From positions 10,371,318 through 10,435,317 of the forward strand of contig OZ037772.1 of NCBI GenBank assembly GCA_964035545.1: a stretch of DNA of 64,000 nt. Reading direction: 5' to 3'. The notes below the pieces were generated by a model, which worked only from the letters and a program-made list of their open reading frames with translations, did not search any database and was not told where the DNA came from. Positions 1-12,792 of this stretch are shown one piece after another. The position numbers and the translations under genes are program-made. The stretch comes from Bugula neritina. Taxonomy: Eukaryota; Bryozoa; Gymnolaemata; Cheilostomatida; Bugulidae. Position 1 is the first letter of the stretch. The number at the start of each line of letters is the position of its first letter.

Positions 1-474
1 TTTGCACTTAATAACATAGTTCTATCAGTAGCCTACTCAGATTATAATATTTATTGAAACATCAAGGCTGCAAGATTGCATACATTCTACTTTGCAAAGC
101 CTTCCAATATGCAGTAAGCTTTTTCTGGAAGATAACCAAATATAGCATATCGTTTAGTTGAGTCAAACAAAATAATGAGGGTACCAATAAGTTAACACAT
201 ATCATGATGCCTGTGTGTGTAGCTGCAGAATTCACTCTCTTATAGTATGTATTGTGCTAAAATCTATGACAAGTATGCAATAATAACCATACATTTGTTG
301 GCAATAATTCAAACTAACTATAATAAGTATACAAGTATGATCATGGAATGATTATGCAGAGTTGAGAGTTTCATAGCTGATCGGTTAAAGTACTGTAATA
401 GCAGTTGTGAGTTATAATAGTCATGTTACAGTTATGTTTGAGTATGTCAGTGTTTGAGTACCGGAGTGATGTGT
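1..474. other. AT-rich non-coding stretch
   Basis: No exon, RNA gene or repeat family that I can recognise. It leads directly into the GAGT microsatellite. Confidence 0.5.
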
Positions 475-838
475 GTTTGTGAGTGAGTGAGTGAGTGATT
501 CAGTGTCAGAGTGTGTGAGTGAGTGATTTAGTGTCAGAGTGTGTGAGTGAGTGAGTGAGTGAGTGTGTGAGTGAGTGAGCGAGTGAGTGTGTGAGTGAGT
601 GAGTGAGTGAGTGAGTGAGTGAGTGAGTGAGTGAGTGAGTGTGTGAGTGAGTGAGTGTTTGAGTGTGAATGAATGAGTGAGTGTGTGAGTGAGTGAATGA
701 GTGAGTGTGTGAGTGAGTGGGTGAGTGAATGAGTGTGTGTGTGAGTGAGTGTGTGAGTGTGTGAGTGAGTGAGTGAGTGAGTGTGTGAGTGAGTGAGTGA
801 GTGAGTGAGGGAGTGAGTGAGTGAGTGAGTATGCCTGT
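475..838. repeat. (GAGT)n microsatellite with GTGT interruptions
   Basis: About 360 bases of tandem GTGAGT/GAGT units on the plus strand, interrupted by GTGT, GAAT and GTTT variants. On the minus strand it reads as an open frame of Leu-Thr-His-Ser repeats only because the tetramer lacks stops; I do not call that a gene. Confidence 0.9.
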
Positions 839-959
839 GTGAGTGTGTTAGTTTGTGTGTGTGTGTATTTGTTTGTTTGCGTTAGTGATAAAGTAGACCC
901 CATATTGACATGTCTAAACATTATGTATTTGCCTGAGGTAAATCAGCATTGCTTCCCAT

Positions 960-1345
960 AAAGAAACAATAAAATAGAAACTTATAAAGTTATGAAAGGA
1001 TCTTGAAAAATTGAGAACAAGATGAGGAATAATAGATGCAAAAGTGAAATGAAGAGGGACAAGCAAAGAAATGAGAACTAGGAAAATAAAGGTGGATAAA
1101 GTTTAAGTTGTTAAGGAAGGAAAAGGTGGTTGAAGTGAAAATAGGTGAAGGAGTTGAAAAAAAGAAAAAAGAAAAAGGACTCGTGAAGAAAATTGGAGTA
1201 TATGGAAGATGGAGGGTAGATAGAAAGAAGAGAGAAGTGGAAAAAGGAAAATTAGAAAATTGGAGAGAAAAAAGAAATAATGATGTATAGCAAATAAAGT
1301 ATAGAGAAAAACTTAAAAAAGAAGAAAAAAGGACAAAGGAACTTT
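960..1345. repeat. Purine-rich (GA) low-complexity tract
   Basis: Nearly 400 bases dominated by A and G on the plus strand (GAAGAGG, AAAGAAAAAAG and similar words). A 60-codon open frame inside it encodes only Lys/Glu/Val/Arg and reflects composition. No other feature is visible between here and about 3200. Confidence 0.6.
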
Positions 1346-3207
1346 TATATTAACAAAGGAATTAGTTTCAAAAGTTTGACAGAAGTCATGCATGCAGTCA
1401 GCTCTCTTGTGATGTTCAACGAAATTACAATGAACTATATTCTATAGATTTGTGAGTACAGCACCTTATAAAGTCCTTCTAATTACAGCTTCAATCTACC
1501 AAAGTTTAGAGAATGCAAGGTTTTGCCCTGTAAAGCACCATTATAGATGGAAGCAGCTGTAGTTCAACTTCCCTGGTAATAATTGGTAATTATTGAATAA
1601 TCAGCCTAGTAAGGCAGATGTTGTCATGGTAAGCTTAGATAACAATCTAATAATCTGAATACTGTAGTTTGAATTATTCTATAAGTAGCTGCAAGTTGGG
1701 GGTCACTGAGTGCAGTAGTTTAGGATTGGGGCTTTAGGTTAGAACTTTGAACCCTCAACTGGGACTGCTATGTAATACACTCAGTGAGTTCATGTAGCTT
1801 AGTTTAACGTTTTTATAGCTTTGGGTACTTGCACACTGCTTAAGTACTTGGGTCTTGTGTTTGTATATAACCTTGACTAACTACTAACATTCTGCCTTAT
1901 AGATAGCTATAATATCCACATATATTTACATTATTATAAAAAGGATATGCTACCAAAGAAACTAAACTCGTAACTACAATTACAATACAGAACTATCCAA
2001 CTGGCTAAAGTTAAACTTAAAAGAGAAGAACGGTGAATATAGCTGCCTACCATAAACTATTTGCTCCAAGCTCCATGAACATAATTTCTGCTATATATAA
2101 CCTCCATTTCTTTTGAATATTATATATACTATTTGATTTTTTTGACATATTATTGGCAAACAAATAAATGGTTGAAACTCTAAAATGAAAATGTTTTTAG
2201 CTTGTGCTTGCAATCTCGGAGAAACCGTAACTGAGAATTATATCTTTCACCTCGTAACTCACTTCGGTTAACAAAATGTTTTGTAGAAAAAGCACCCAAT
2301 GCAGCAAAAAATGTGAATCCGAAAGCCTTCTATTACTTCTATGTAAACAAAATACAAAAAATAGTAATTGGAAAGCTAAAGGTTCTCAAAATTTAGAATT
2401 GAGTCCATAAATATGCTACCAAGGATCAACAACCAAAATTTCAAATCACTTTTAGCTATAATATTAATAATATTAGAGTTTCTTCTTGACAATAATGTTA
2501 CAGCTAATAGAGTCATATGCTATAGTGCTGTTACATAAGGATGCATGAATTTTTTTGAAACTTCTTATTGAAATTATTCAACTGCATACGAAACAAATTG
2601 ATCTAAATATTAGTTGGCTAAGCATATTTAAAATACTAGGCGCTACTTACTAGAAATCCAGTGAAAGAGACTTATAGCTGTGAGGGTGGAAGAGCACCAG
2701 ACTAGGCAGTAAGAAAACAACCCAAACTGATACCAGCAAATGCAAAACTAGGAATGTATAGGAACGTGCTGCTGCATTATGTTCAACAAGACTTCTAATG
2801 CCAGATCATTGACTACCAGATCTGCCAACTTTCATCAAAACAGTAACGATGTTGTGAGCTAAACAGACTTGCCAATACTTTAAGAATTGCTAGCCTGCTG
2901 GGGGCTGCCTTATAACTTCTCAAACTTTCCAATATTATTAGACCAAAGTTTTTACAGATTGAATGTTAATTAGAGGGAGTTTGTCAACAACTTTCCATAT
3001 GCTATTCATGTTATTTATACAACTAATCCTTCTGCTAAAGTGCAAGCACTATCACATAGAGCAATAACAAGTTTGAGGAGATTGTAACTCATATAAACCT
3101 ACTCTGTCATGTAGACACCTTAATACCCTGTCACTCTGACACTCTATAACGCCCAGTGCCCGTCACTCTGAAACTTAAAAAAACTGACACCTCACCACAT
3201 TCTGAAA
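1346..3207. other. Non-coding, nothing recognised
   Basis: AT-rich sequence without a credible exon, SINE or RNA gene. Stops are dense in all frames. Confidence 0.4.
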
Positions 3208-3500
3208 CTTTGCTGCTTTATTTACTCTGACAGTTTGTGCTCAGTACCTTGACACTTTGACACCTATGGTCCTCAGTGCCCTGACACTTTGACACCTATA
3301 GTGCTCAGTGCCCTGACACTTTGACACCTATAGTGCTTAGTGCCCTGACATTTTGACACCTATAGTCCTCAGTGCCCTGACATTTTGACACCTATAGTGC
3401 TCAGTGCCCTGACACTTTGACACCTATAGTGCTCAGTGCCCTGAAACTTTGACACTTATAGTGCTCAGTGCCCTGACTTTTTGACACTTGACGCTCAGCA
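3208..3500. repeat. 32-bp minisatellite, about 8 copies
   Basis: Tandem units begin CAGTGCCCTGACACTTTGAC and end CCTATAGTGCT. Starts at 3242, 3274 and 3306 give an exact 32-base period. Variants (ACATTTTGAC, AGTCCT) are shared between units, and both ends decay into diverged copies (from about 3110). No coding potential. Confidence 0.85.
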
Positions 3501-3817
3501 CCCTGCTACCTTAACACCATGTCATGCTGATACTTATTAGTGTAAAGTATTTGCTACTTAATCACAATACTTTTTGTGATTACTAAATTTGAAATAATTT
3601 CACTACTTGAATTATATTTTCAAAATAAAAACTAGCATGGTGCTTATATACGTACCTAATTCCTGAAGTGCTCACAATTTTACTGGTTTAAAATATGCAG
3701 CTTTTATAAGAATTGCATTATTAAATAAAAGAACCAAAGGCTAAGCAGTCTTGGGACCTACACTTCGACACTGTTGCACCGCAATCAACTCACGTATTAA
3801 CGGCAACTTATTAAATA

Positions 3818-4615
3818 CTAACTGGGAGGCTGAATGAATCCAACATGCTTTGACAACTTTTCAAACAGGCCGTGTCTCTGCTTATACAAGTCGTCATCTG
3901 AGTCATCATTCAGGAGTGCGGAGTTGTCCTCTCCCAGCTCCTCGTCACTCGAGGTGGAGAGGCTCGACAGCTTCCTGGACGTAACGTGCTGCCGCACAAC
4001 CCTTAAGGCTCCGCTGTTAACCAGCTTTGAGTCTTCTAGTGCCGTCTTCTGGTACCTTGAAAGAAGTTGTAATAATAGAGATTAACTTAAGGGAATACTA
4101 ATAAAGAGACGATAACTTCAAATAGTTGATTAATAAAGAGATGATAACTTCAGATAGATTATTAATAAAGAGGTGATAACTTCAAATAGATGACTAATAA
4201 AGGGATGATAACTTCAAATAGATGACTAATAAAGGGATGACAACTTTAAATAGAATATTAATAAAGTACTGTACTAAAGGGATAATAAATCCAAATATAT
4301 GACTAATAAATATCATAATAAAATAATGATAAAAACAAATAAAGGACTAATAAATGTATAAAATCAGTAATGATATGCTTGACTTTTGAAAAGTCCTGAC
4401 TTATACAACTTCTCATTCAATATCTTAAAAAATTCAAATAGCGTTTGAACTTACATTAACCTGCAGGTGCTTGTCACAGAAAAACTAATCTTAGCTCTAT
4501 CATATACTCACCAGTTCAGAGAGTACTTTTTTCTGATGATAAGTAAAAGTGCGACAACTCCAAGAAAGGCTAGTATTACTCCCACAGCTATTATTGCTAA
4601 GCTGACAGGTTGCAT
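3818..4615 (-). CDS. Small single-pass membrane protein, acidic C-terminal tail (gene J)
   Basis: Two coding exons, 4615-4512 and 4055-3818, joined at AACTG|GTGAGT and TTTCAAG|GTACC, give 113 aa with exact frame closure (TG+G makes Trp). The protein starts MQPVSLAII and has one strongly hydrophobic helix (about residues 5-27), followed by RKK, so the tail should face the cytoplasm. The tail (about 80 residues) has a Ser-rich stretch, an acidic cluster (SSDEELGED, NDDSDDDLY) and a basic/aromatic end (KQRHGLFEKLSKHVGF). The start is chosen because an in-frame TAA lies 18 bases upstream and an acceptor (TACTCACAG) at 4653 makes the preceding bases 5' UTR. I do not recognise the family. It could also be the last part of a larger receptor if a weaker acceptor just before the ATG (GCTATGCAG) is used. 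The intron holds a 32-bp minisatellite. Confidence 0.6.
4099..4268. repeat. 32-bp minisatellite, about 5 copies, in gene J intron
   Basis: Units of the form ATAAAGAGATGATAACTTCA plus AATAGATGACTA recur with a 32-base step (4101, 4133, 4165), later units drifting to ATAAAGGGATGA. It lies in the intron between the membrane and tail exons of gene J, close to the 3' splice site. It is unrelated in sequence to the 32-bp array at 3208. Confidence 0.8.
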
Positions 4616-4652
4616 GTTTCCTGCATAGCCTTAGAACATCATCTTGTTGCAC

Positions 4653-6976
4653 CTGTGAGTAGACAGGAGTTGTATGACCCTATTATATTTACTCATACCT
4701 TTAGTTTTCAATCACCAAGTATCTTTTACAATATATTAAAAATGCAACATCATTGTCTTTAATTTTGAAATTAAATGCAATTTAATTAAGCAACTGACAG
4801 ATTTCAATATATAATACATAATCATGATTATGTACTTTTAGTCATAGTTACAGCAACAGTAATTTAATTCACAGTTATTGTAGTCTGTGACTATATGACT
4901 ACTTAACTATAATAGTTGGTAGTCATGGTTACCAATGCTGCCAGTAACATCTCAAAGCTGCCTATAAGTGTACCTACTAGCATGTAATAGTGAGTAAGCA
5001 ACTCCAATTATGTAATTTTCAAAAAGAGAAAGTATATTTACAACTTATAAGCATTATAATTCTTATAAATCTCTTTCTTCCATCCACCTGCTGGTACAAC
5101 TACGCAGGTAAACTCAATACATTAGAATACTCAAAACTAATCAATAGTATTTAATTAAGTCCTGCAAGCTTATATAAATACATATAGATTGCTCTATTAG
5201 GCTTGCTCAAAATTACAGACTACACATAGAAAAACAAAACTGAAATCAATTACTTTGTTTTCCATTCAACAAAATTTAATTGTTTCCTTTAGGCATTAAA
5301 TGCTTTTAGTCTAGGATCTATAATTGCTCAACTAAGACTGCATATAAATAATTGTTAAGATTCGGTTGGAGTAAGGATAAGGTCTGAGGCTAGCTCTTTA
5401 ATCAATACCTATTAATGAGAGACTCCGATATTTACTTATCTATTACGCAATGTTTTTCTATATACATGGTAATTATCACTCACAATGTTTTTATAAACAA
5501 GATTTCTTTTATCCCATGGCAGCTTAGCGCTAAGGCTATCTAATTTATTCTTAATAGTCTCAGTGCCGATTTAAGCTGACAGCTATAATTAAGGATGCCT
5601 TTGGTGAACCCCCACCATGGTTTAACAGTACATGAATTTGAAGTTATAATATTTCAAGGTTTTAATGCAAAAAATGCAAAAAATCAATGTAGTAGATAAA
5701 ACTATATTATTATACCAGCTTATGATATATGGTGGTAATTTTTTATTGTTTTAAACTAAATTTTATGCACAATGAAATGATGTAAATTTATAGTTATATA
5801 TTAGATAACACATACTATAACATCTAATCCCAAAAAGTTATAACATGTATATAGTTGCACCACAGTGTTTAGAATTGTGTAAAGAAAAACCATTTATAGC
5901 AAAAATAAAGTTGTTTAAACAATGTTACATGATTTCCATCAAGCTACAAATGATGTTATGTCATTTATTATATCTGGCATTTTTCTTCTGAGATATATAC
6001 TGGAGGAAAAAAAAAACTTCAGAGTTATTCATTCTGTGACATGAAAAGTAATCAGATATAATTATGTTTCAATTTTGAATAATTAAACTGCACTTGAAAC
6101 AATAATCAAGAGTCATGAATCGCTTCACAGATCCTTACCAGATTGCTGCAGGCAAAACCTGACGCAATGCGACATCTATTATTACACTAATTTCACTAAT
6201 TTAATGCCAGAGCACCTATTATGTGCTCTGTAAAGTTTGGAACACTTATTCTATGATCTGCTTTTTGTAATGCCAAAGTTCTTATATAGCTTCAAGCTTT
6301 GTATATAAACGATAGAAAGATCTTCAGATAAGTTTTTAGAATGACGTACTAAAAATCATAACTAACTTCACAAAATGTATCTCATATATTAAATTATTTT
6401 GCCTTTTTATATTAATGAAAACTTTAATACAATCATATTTATGCTGTTAAATACAGCAGCAAATACTGAATCAGGTCAAAATATTGCATTTTTATTTGCT
6501 CATGCATCATTTGCTTGTGGAAATGATAACTAAAGATGCAAAATATTATACTATCATTTTGAAATGTATATTCACTCCTATTTATCATAGTTTTATTATA
6601 GTATAATAAAATTAAGTATTTTTGCATTTATACTAAATAAAATTGGCAATAAAAAATTATAGATTACTGTTATACATATAAAGTTTTTTTTCAAAATTTT
6701 AACTTTTTAACTTACAAAATATAATATACCATCATGAAAGCAAGATTTCATGCTAGTTGCACTATTTGTGATAATACTTCTATTGCAAATGTAAAAAATT
6801 TAAATGTATTGTTATATTTGCATATAATTTCATCTTACTTTATATATATTATGCATATCCTACTTACTTAAGTTAAGCAGTTGAGTGAATGCACACTAAA
6901 ATACAGTGTCTGATATTGAAATATACAATATATGAGCAGAATTCACTAATATATAGCAAAGTCTTTGAACATTTAC
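4653..6976. other. Non-coding, probable 5' intron of gene J
   Basis: AT-rich, without a recognisable exon or repeat family. It lies between the first coding exon of gene J and the candidate upstream exon at 6977-7071. Confidence 0.35.
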
Positions 6977-7071
6977 CTGCCTAGCATGAGAAAGTCTTCT
7001 ACATCAAACTACCCTCCTGCTTGGCTATAGACGCTGCCTTTAATCTGCGTCAGCAGGTCGTCAGCAAGCAG
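6977..7071 (-). other. Candidate exon: 5' UTR exon of gene J or terminal exon of another gene
   Basis: A 95-base segment has good splice signals on both sides on the minus strand: acceptor TTTTGTTCCAG before 7071 and donor GGCAG|GTAAATG at 6977. One frame is open from the acceptor for 20 codons (LLADDLLTQIKGSVYSQAGG) and then hits TAG at 7009-7011; the other two frames stop early. It is therefore either a terminal coding exon or an untranslated exon spliced to gene J. A possible preceding exon is 9604-9648 (acceptor CATATAG, donor CAG|GTTGG), which would join in phase 0 and add VLWAGFVMCAKGNMQ. I recognise no family for this peptide. Confidence 0.3.
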
Positions 7072-9433
7072 CTGGAACAAAATAATTATAGTACTTTGTA
7101 ACTATGCACGTGTTGTATGCAATTACTAGTGACACAAGCACATGCAACAACCTGCCACAGCATGTATAATAAATGCCACTTTTTCAATAGCCATCAATAT
7201 AATACTAGCCAAAACAGTAGTTATAGTAGCTTTGAGCTATTATGATTTTCAAAGTCATAAATAATCTATGCAACTTTTATGCGTGCGGTGAAGCTGAATG
7301 TACTGCAGTTGGGAATCATTAGAGAAATATCAGTTTTACCTACAAGCAGACTTTTAATAGGAATACTTGACCTTTCTAATGTAGTTAAACTCGGCCAGAG
7401 TATGCTAACTGGAGTTGTCTGCACACGTGACTATACATGGCTATATATACATATAATATAATCTACAAACCTATACACTTACATATATACACATAATGCA
7501 TATACATGCAGTTCTTATTTTACTTTTTTATTTTGATTACACTCAAAGCTCGAATGCAAATGATTTAGTCTCAAATGATTCACACGCCCCTAACAAAATA
7601 CAGCTCTACATTTTTTCATCATAATCCATAAACTTCAATATAGATTCTAAATACCATATAATTACACAGTATATATAAGTTATAAAAATGATATAAACAA
7701 ATGAACGATTTCAAAGTTAAACAACATTGTGCAGCTACTAAAACCTTATCTACATGTTGTTATTAACTATACCGAATATTATGTATTATTATAGCCAGTC
7801 CTCGACACTCAGTTAATATTAGCTGTCGATGTTACATAAATTATAATATACAATTTAGAGCTAAAAGTTATCTACCATGCAGCACGTTATTGTATATATA
7901 TGCCTATCTTTAACCTAATGACAGCAATACCGCATATCATGCTGCAATAAATTGTAAGTTACATGGGACTTTACGCCATATCTCACCACAAACTAATCTA
8001 ATATATGCAACAGCTATAATATTCATTTGATGGAAAACGAGCTAAACTAAAGTCTTTTATTTACATAAGTTTATATCAGTCAATTTAATAACATACTTTT
8101 ATATCACCGTTACTCAATGAATCTTTAAATATATTCAATAGCAGTATATGGTTTTTCTATCAAAAATTAACTCTATATATATAGAGAAGAGCTTTATTTA
8201 GAAGAAACTACTATAATGCTTAAAGATTTAAAGCAAGGCCACAGTACACTCATGTAAATGTCATGAGAAGATAACAGGAGTAATTGTGAATGACCTCACC
8301 ACATTTACATCATTATATTAAAGATTGTGACATATCACCAAGAGTATGTTTCGTTGAACAAAATACTTGTTCTGAGACAATAAAAAAATCATTAAAATAA
8401 CACTCTGTTTGTAATTTAAAAAATTAATTTCAGAAATAATAAATGCTTATCGCTTAGGAATTTAAATTTTTGCAATTTATATAAGTTAGTGTAACTAAAT
8501 TTGTATTTAAAATACGTACAATAAAAAATGGGTCGTCATTAAAATTAAAGCTTTGGGCAAAATGCAACCAGCTTTGCACTGTTTGGAAATTGATTGAATT
8601 TTTTTAGACCTATAAATAACAAAGACAATAAATAATAAGGGGCCAATGCTGATAATGCTTGCTTGTGAGTAAAAAATTAAGAATAATTAGATTTTTATAC
8701 ATGTTATTTACATTATCGGAAGCCTGAGGAGTAAACAATTTAAAGCAGTTCTTTGTTATGATTTATCCTCGTGCATGATCTACTTAACGTTTTCTATTCT
8801 GATAGTAGAAATATGCTCATCATGCAGACAAATGAATGACTAAGGATTGAAATCCATGCGTGAGTTTGAATTATAAGCTGCTTTATCTCATTTGGTATGT
8901 GTACAGCATTAAATACATAAAATACTCAATGCAAATATTTAAAAGAAGATTAGAGCTCTTTTTTCTCTAGTGAATACAAAAAGCCGCAGTTTTTATAAAG
9001 AAAGCCACAGAAAATTTTGTAGATTAGCAACTTATAGCTTATACTAGGCCTAAAGATGTGTAAAGTTTGTTCAAAGATGCTTTTTGTAATTTTGAGGAAC
9101 TTTAAACCTTGTTTATAGTCTAATAAAATTCAAAATAGATGCTACATTGTTAAAGCTTTAAACCTCCCTAACTATTTAAAAGTTTTAATACGCACTGCTT
9201 GGATAATTTGAGATTCCAAGTAAATGATAACCAGTATATGCTATGCAAGCATTTACCCTTTTTTGTAGTCGTTTGTCTTATCAATAGCTTGATAATATAT
9301 ATTTAGTGAAACATTTATAGCTAAATATAATATTGATTTTGATGATTATTGTATAAATAGTTTTGCTGGTATGTTTTCACAGCTATCAAATAAACAATCA
9401 ATTAGTTGCTATTTACTAGCTTTTGCTGCAATT
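7072..9433. other. Non-coding, nothing recognised
   Basis: Long AT-rich stretch with only short stop-limited frames. No SINE, LTR or tRNA pattern was noticed. Confidence 0.4.
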
Positions 9434-9582
9434 TGTAAAGAGTGTGTAAAGGGTGTATAAAGAGTGTGCAAAGGCACTGTAAAGAGTGTGTAAAGGGTGT
9501 GTAAAGAGTGTGTAGAGAGTGTGTAGAAATGAGTGTGTAAAGGGTGTGTAATGAGTGTGTAAAAACTGTGTGTAAAGCATCA
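9434..9582. repeat. 11-12 bp minisatellite (GTGTGTAAAGA units)
   Basis: About 12 imperfect tandem copies of GTGTGTAAAGA/G with insertions. Minus-strand frames through it give meaningless Thr-His-Ser-Leu-Tyr repeats. Confidence 0.75.
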
Positions 9583-9649
9583 GTTGCTGGAACTGCAACC
9601 AACCTGCATGTTGCCCTTAGCGCACATAACAAAGCCCGCCCATAATACC

Positions 9650-12640
9650 TATATGGAATGTACAATACTGGTTACATGACTTTAAAGTACTCCTTGCTTA
9701 GCAAATGATGCGTGAACCCTACAACGTTTTTTACAAATTAGAAGACCATGTCTCAGTAAACAAAGCTGAGCAAGCAGGGTTTCAGCAAACGCTTGAAACT
9801 GAATGATAACTTCCTTTTACCAACAAGACACTTCAATGAAACTTTATTCTTAGGTTTAGTCTTGCAGCTAATGTAATTTTTTATTTGTTTGAAATCTTAT
9901 ATCTTATTATAGTATAGGCCATGAGTTATCTAAAGATATTGCTTAGCAACATTGTTTGGTGCAGCGAAAACAAAGTTCATATGTTTGTGTCCCACAGCTA
10001 AGTACAACCTATAAATTTACTGCTTCATCTACACAATATATCAACTTTACTTGTTTATCTCTTCAAAGTGTGAGCGATGAGTTACAAATACATGTAAAGT
10101 TATTAGACACCACTATTTAAAATTTACAATTATAGATAACTATTATGTAAGCTTAGTGAAAACTTTTATAAGTTTACACGTGCTGCATATATAGTCAACT
10201 GCATTACAAAGATTTTTGCACGTTATTAAATTGAAATAAAAAATAATTTAGCACTTCCAAATGACATAAACACATATATATAGATGTTTGTGTATGCTGT
10301 CACTTGCATTCCGTATAATACTTTATTAAGTTATAGTTTATGCCGAGTGTTCTTAAAATCAATATAATATCAAAACTTAAATTATATGATATATCTTTTA
10401 TTTAATTGTTTTCATTTTCTCAGAATCAACAACTTGAAAATATACAAGAGCTTAGAAATTGTGTTAGTTTTATCTTAAGAAGATTGTGCAAGCCAAGCCT
10501 CCTCAGTTGGTAAAATAGCAGCAGTGCCACAGTGTGAAATGTCATGTTATTGTTAGTCATTACTTAATTTATCAGTTTAATTAGCTTTTCTCAACTTTAC
10601 TGCGCCATTGGCATTTAGGAAGGTAAAGATATTACTATATTACCGTGTTATTGGATATGGTAACATTACAGTGTAAACATCTCTATCCAAATGTTATTTT
10701 AGCTGAAGATAATTCTCAAGTACTACAAAGATAAGACTGTTATATGTAAAGGTGAAGTGGATTGAATTACTTAATGTTTTTGTTTGCAGTTGATATTTCT
10801 GACATATTATTACTAAAATAATAATGATACTACATTAGCAACATAAACTATGCTATAGTGTAATAAACTTATTTCACCAAAAATATGGCAAAGGTACATG
10901 AGCATATATATATATATATATATAACATCAAAAAAGTTGTATGGGAAGCTATAATTGCTGCTAAATTAAATGACAATTAGAAGCCTTTAAGCTCACCCAA
11001 AATGAGAAACTATTTAACCTTTACAAGTTACAATTTTCCAATTCTTATTCATCAAAAACAAGAGGAATTAATTTAATTACTACACTTGAGATTTCTCTCT
11101 CTTTGTCAACATTTTATGTAAACAACAGAACCATCATTATTTTTATTTTATAATTAAAAGAGAATCCCATAACTTTAAAAGTATAAATGTTGCTTGCATC
11201 TACTTTTAAAAGATTAATATAATGAACCGTTTATTAAAATTGCTTAAAATGTCACATTTGTTATTTAAGTTTACAATATAATACGTTTGACCTTTAGAAG
11301 GCAATTAAATGAGTAATCAGTCAAAAGGCAAATAAAACTAATGACAACTTTTGCTATAGTATAACATTTGCTACAAATATTGCAGATAATACAATACACT
11401 ATAAAATAGAACATGTCTAGCAATGCACTGAGGCTATGTTGTGTAGCACTAAGGCTATGTTGTGTATAATTAAGGCTATGGGGCATAGCAGTTTTATAGT
11501 ACTATACTAAAACACTTATATCGTAATCCTGGAAAAGTTAATAATTAGAATAACACCACCAGGAAACCACGCTAATGCTGATTGTCACAAACTAAAAACT
11601 TTTACTAAAATATGTCAAAATATCAATATTGAAGATCAATTCAATATCAATTAAGCCCTATACAGTATCACGTGTCAAATCTAGTCTTGTATTTATTAAT
11701 AGAATGTACCAATTAAGTGAGTATTTCCTTATGGTTAGAGCGTGTTATATTGACAATCAGATGCAATCAGCAAAAATACTGCCTTAATATACAGGATAAT
11801 AAGTTTTTAAAGTGACTGCAATAATTTAAAGGAAGTTATTAAAGAAATTCCAATAGTTAAGACAATAAATTACCTGGAAACTACTTAAGAATATTAGATA
11901 ACCAATAATGGCTGCTTTATAATTTTTAATCAACTGTTTATAAGAAATATCAATACTAGAATAATATTTCAGTAATATAGTGAAGTAAATAGTTTTGTAT
12001 GTCATTTGAGAACTGCTATAATATGTATACATGAAATAGGCAACATCATTTTATATTAAAACACCACAATATATAAAACATTGTGCTTTTTCTTTCGTAA
12101 CATTCTAATACACTAATCTTACTATAATATTGCAATATATTTGATAATGATAACTTTACAGAGCAATAAGTTGATGTCTAATCTAGCTTTACTTTTTTTA
12201 TCTCATTTATATGTTTCAATTCTTCTGATTTTGAAACTCAGCAAATAATCGAAAAAATTAATTCATAAGTAGAACACTATTGCAAGCATATTACTGCAAC
12301 GCATCTATAGATTATGCATAAATATAACAGTATGCAAATCAATAATAAAGCCAGCATCAAGCTGTTCCAACAATAAACAAGGAAAATATTATAATTTTGC
12401 CCAGTGCCAGCTGAAGCTAATGTGATCAGTTGTGAATAAATTATTAATTATTTTTGTTTGAAATGAAAGAGAGAAGCTCCAGTGTGAAGTACTCATGACA
12501 GTAGAGATGTAATAACATCAGTAGTATGCTGAAGTGTACACATGTGTAGATGCTACAGCATGTGCAGATTCTAATAATACACAAGTGTAAATGTTGAAGT
12601 GCAATGGCCTGCAATATCCTGATGTGTCACAAGAAGCAAG
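9650..12640. other. Non-coding, nothing recognised
   Basis: AT-rich sequence. It holds one short (TA) run near 10905-10922 and a three-copy AGGCTATGTTGTGTA repeat near 11429-11480. No exon is supported. Confidence 0.4.
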
Positions 12641-12792
12641 ACAAGTGACTATTACATGTGACTATGTCATGTGACTATACTGTGTGACTAGTCATGTGGC
12701 TATGTCATGTGACTATGGCATGTGAATATGGCATGTAAATATACTGTGTGACTAGTCGTGTGACTATGTCAGGTGACTATGTAATGTGACAG
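12640..12792. repeat. Degenerate minisatellite of CATGTGACTATG units
   Basis: Roughly 12 units of 10-12 bases (variants CATGTGACTAT, CATGTGGCTAT, GTGTGACTAGT). The composite ACTGTGTGACTAGTC occurs twice about 63 bases apart, which suggests a higher-order duplication. Confidence 0.65.

Noticed and set aside
421-921. 166-aa minus-strand frame of Leu-Thr-His-Ser repeats
   Set aside because: Pure by-product of the GAGT microsatellite; no splice sites, no non-repeat coding sequence.
1108-1290. 60-aa Lys/Glu-rich frame
   Set aside because: Composition effect of the purine-rich tract.
3208-3500. CRISPR-like array of 32-bp units
   Set aside because: Units are contiguous with no unique spacers, and the sequence is eukaryotic; it is a minisatellite.
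3834-4085. Plus-strand frame MNPTCFDNFS...
   Set aside because: Antisense shadow of the gene J tail exon, whose minus-strand frame joins in phase to a membrane helix exon.
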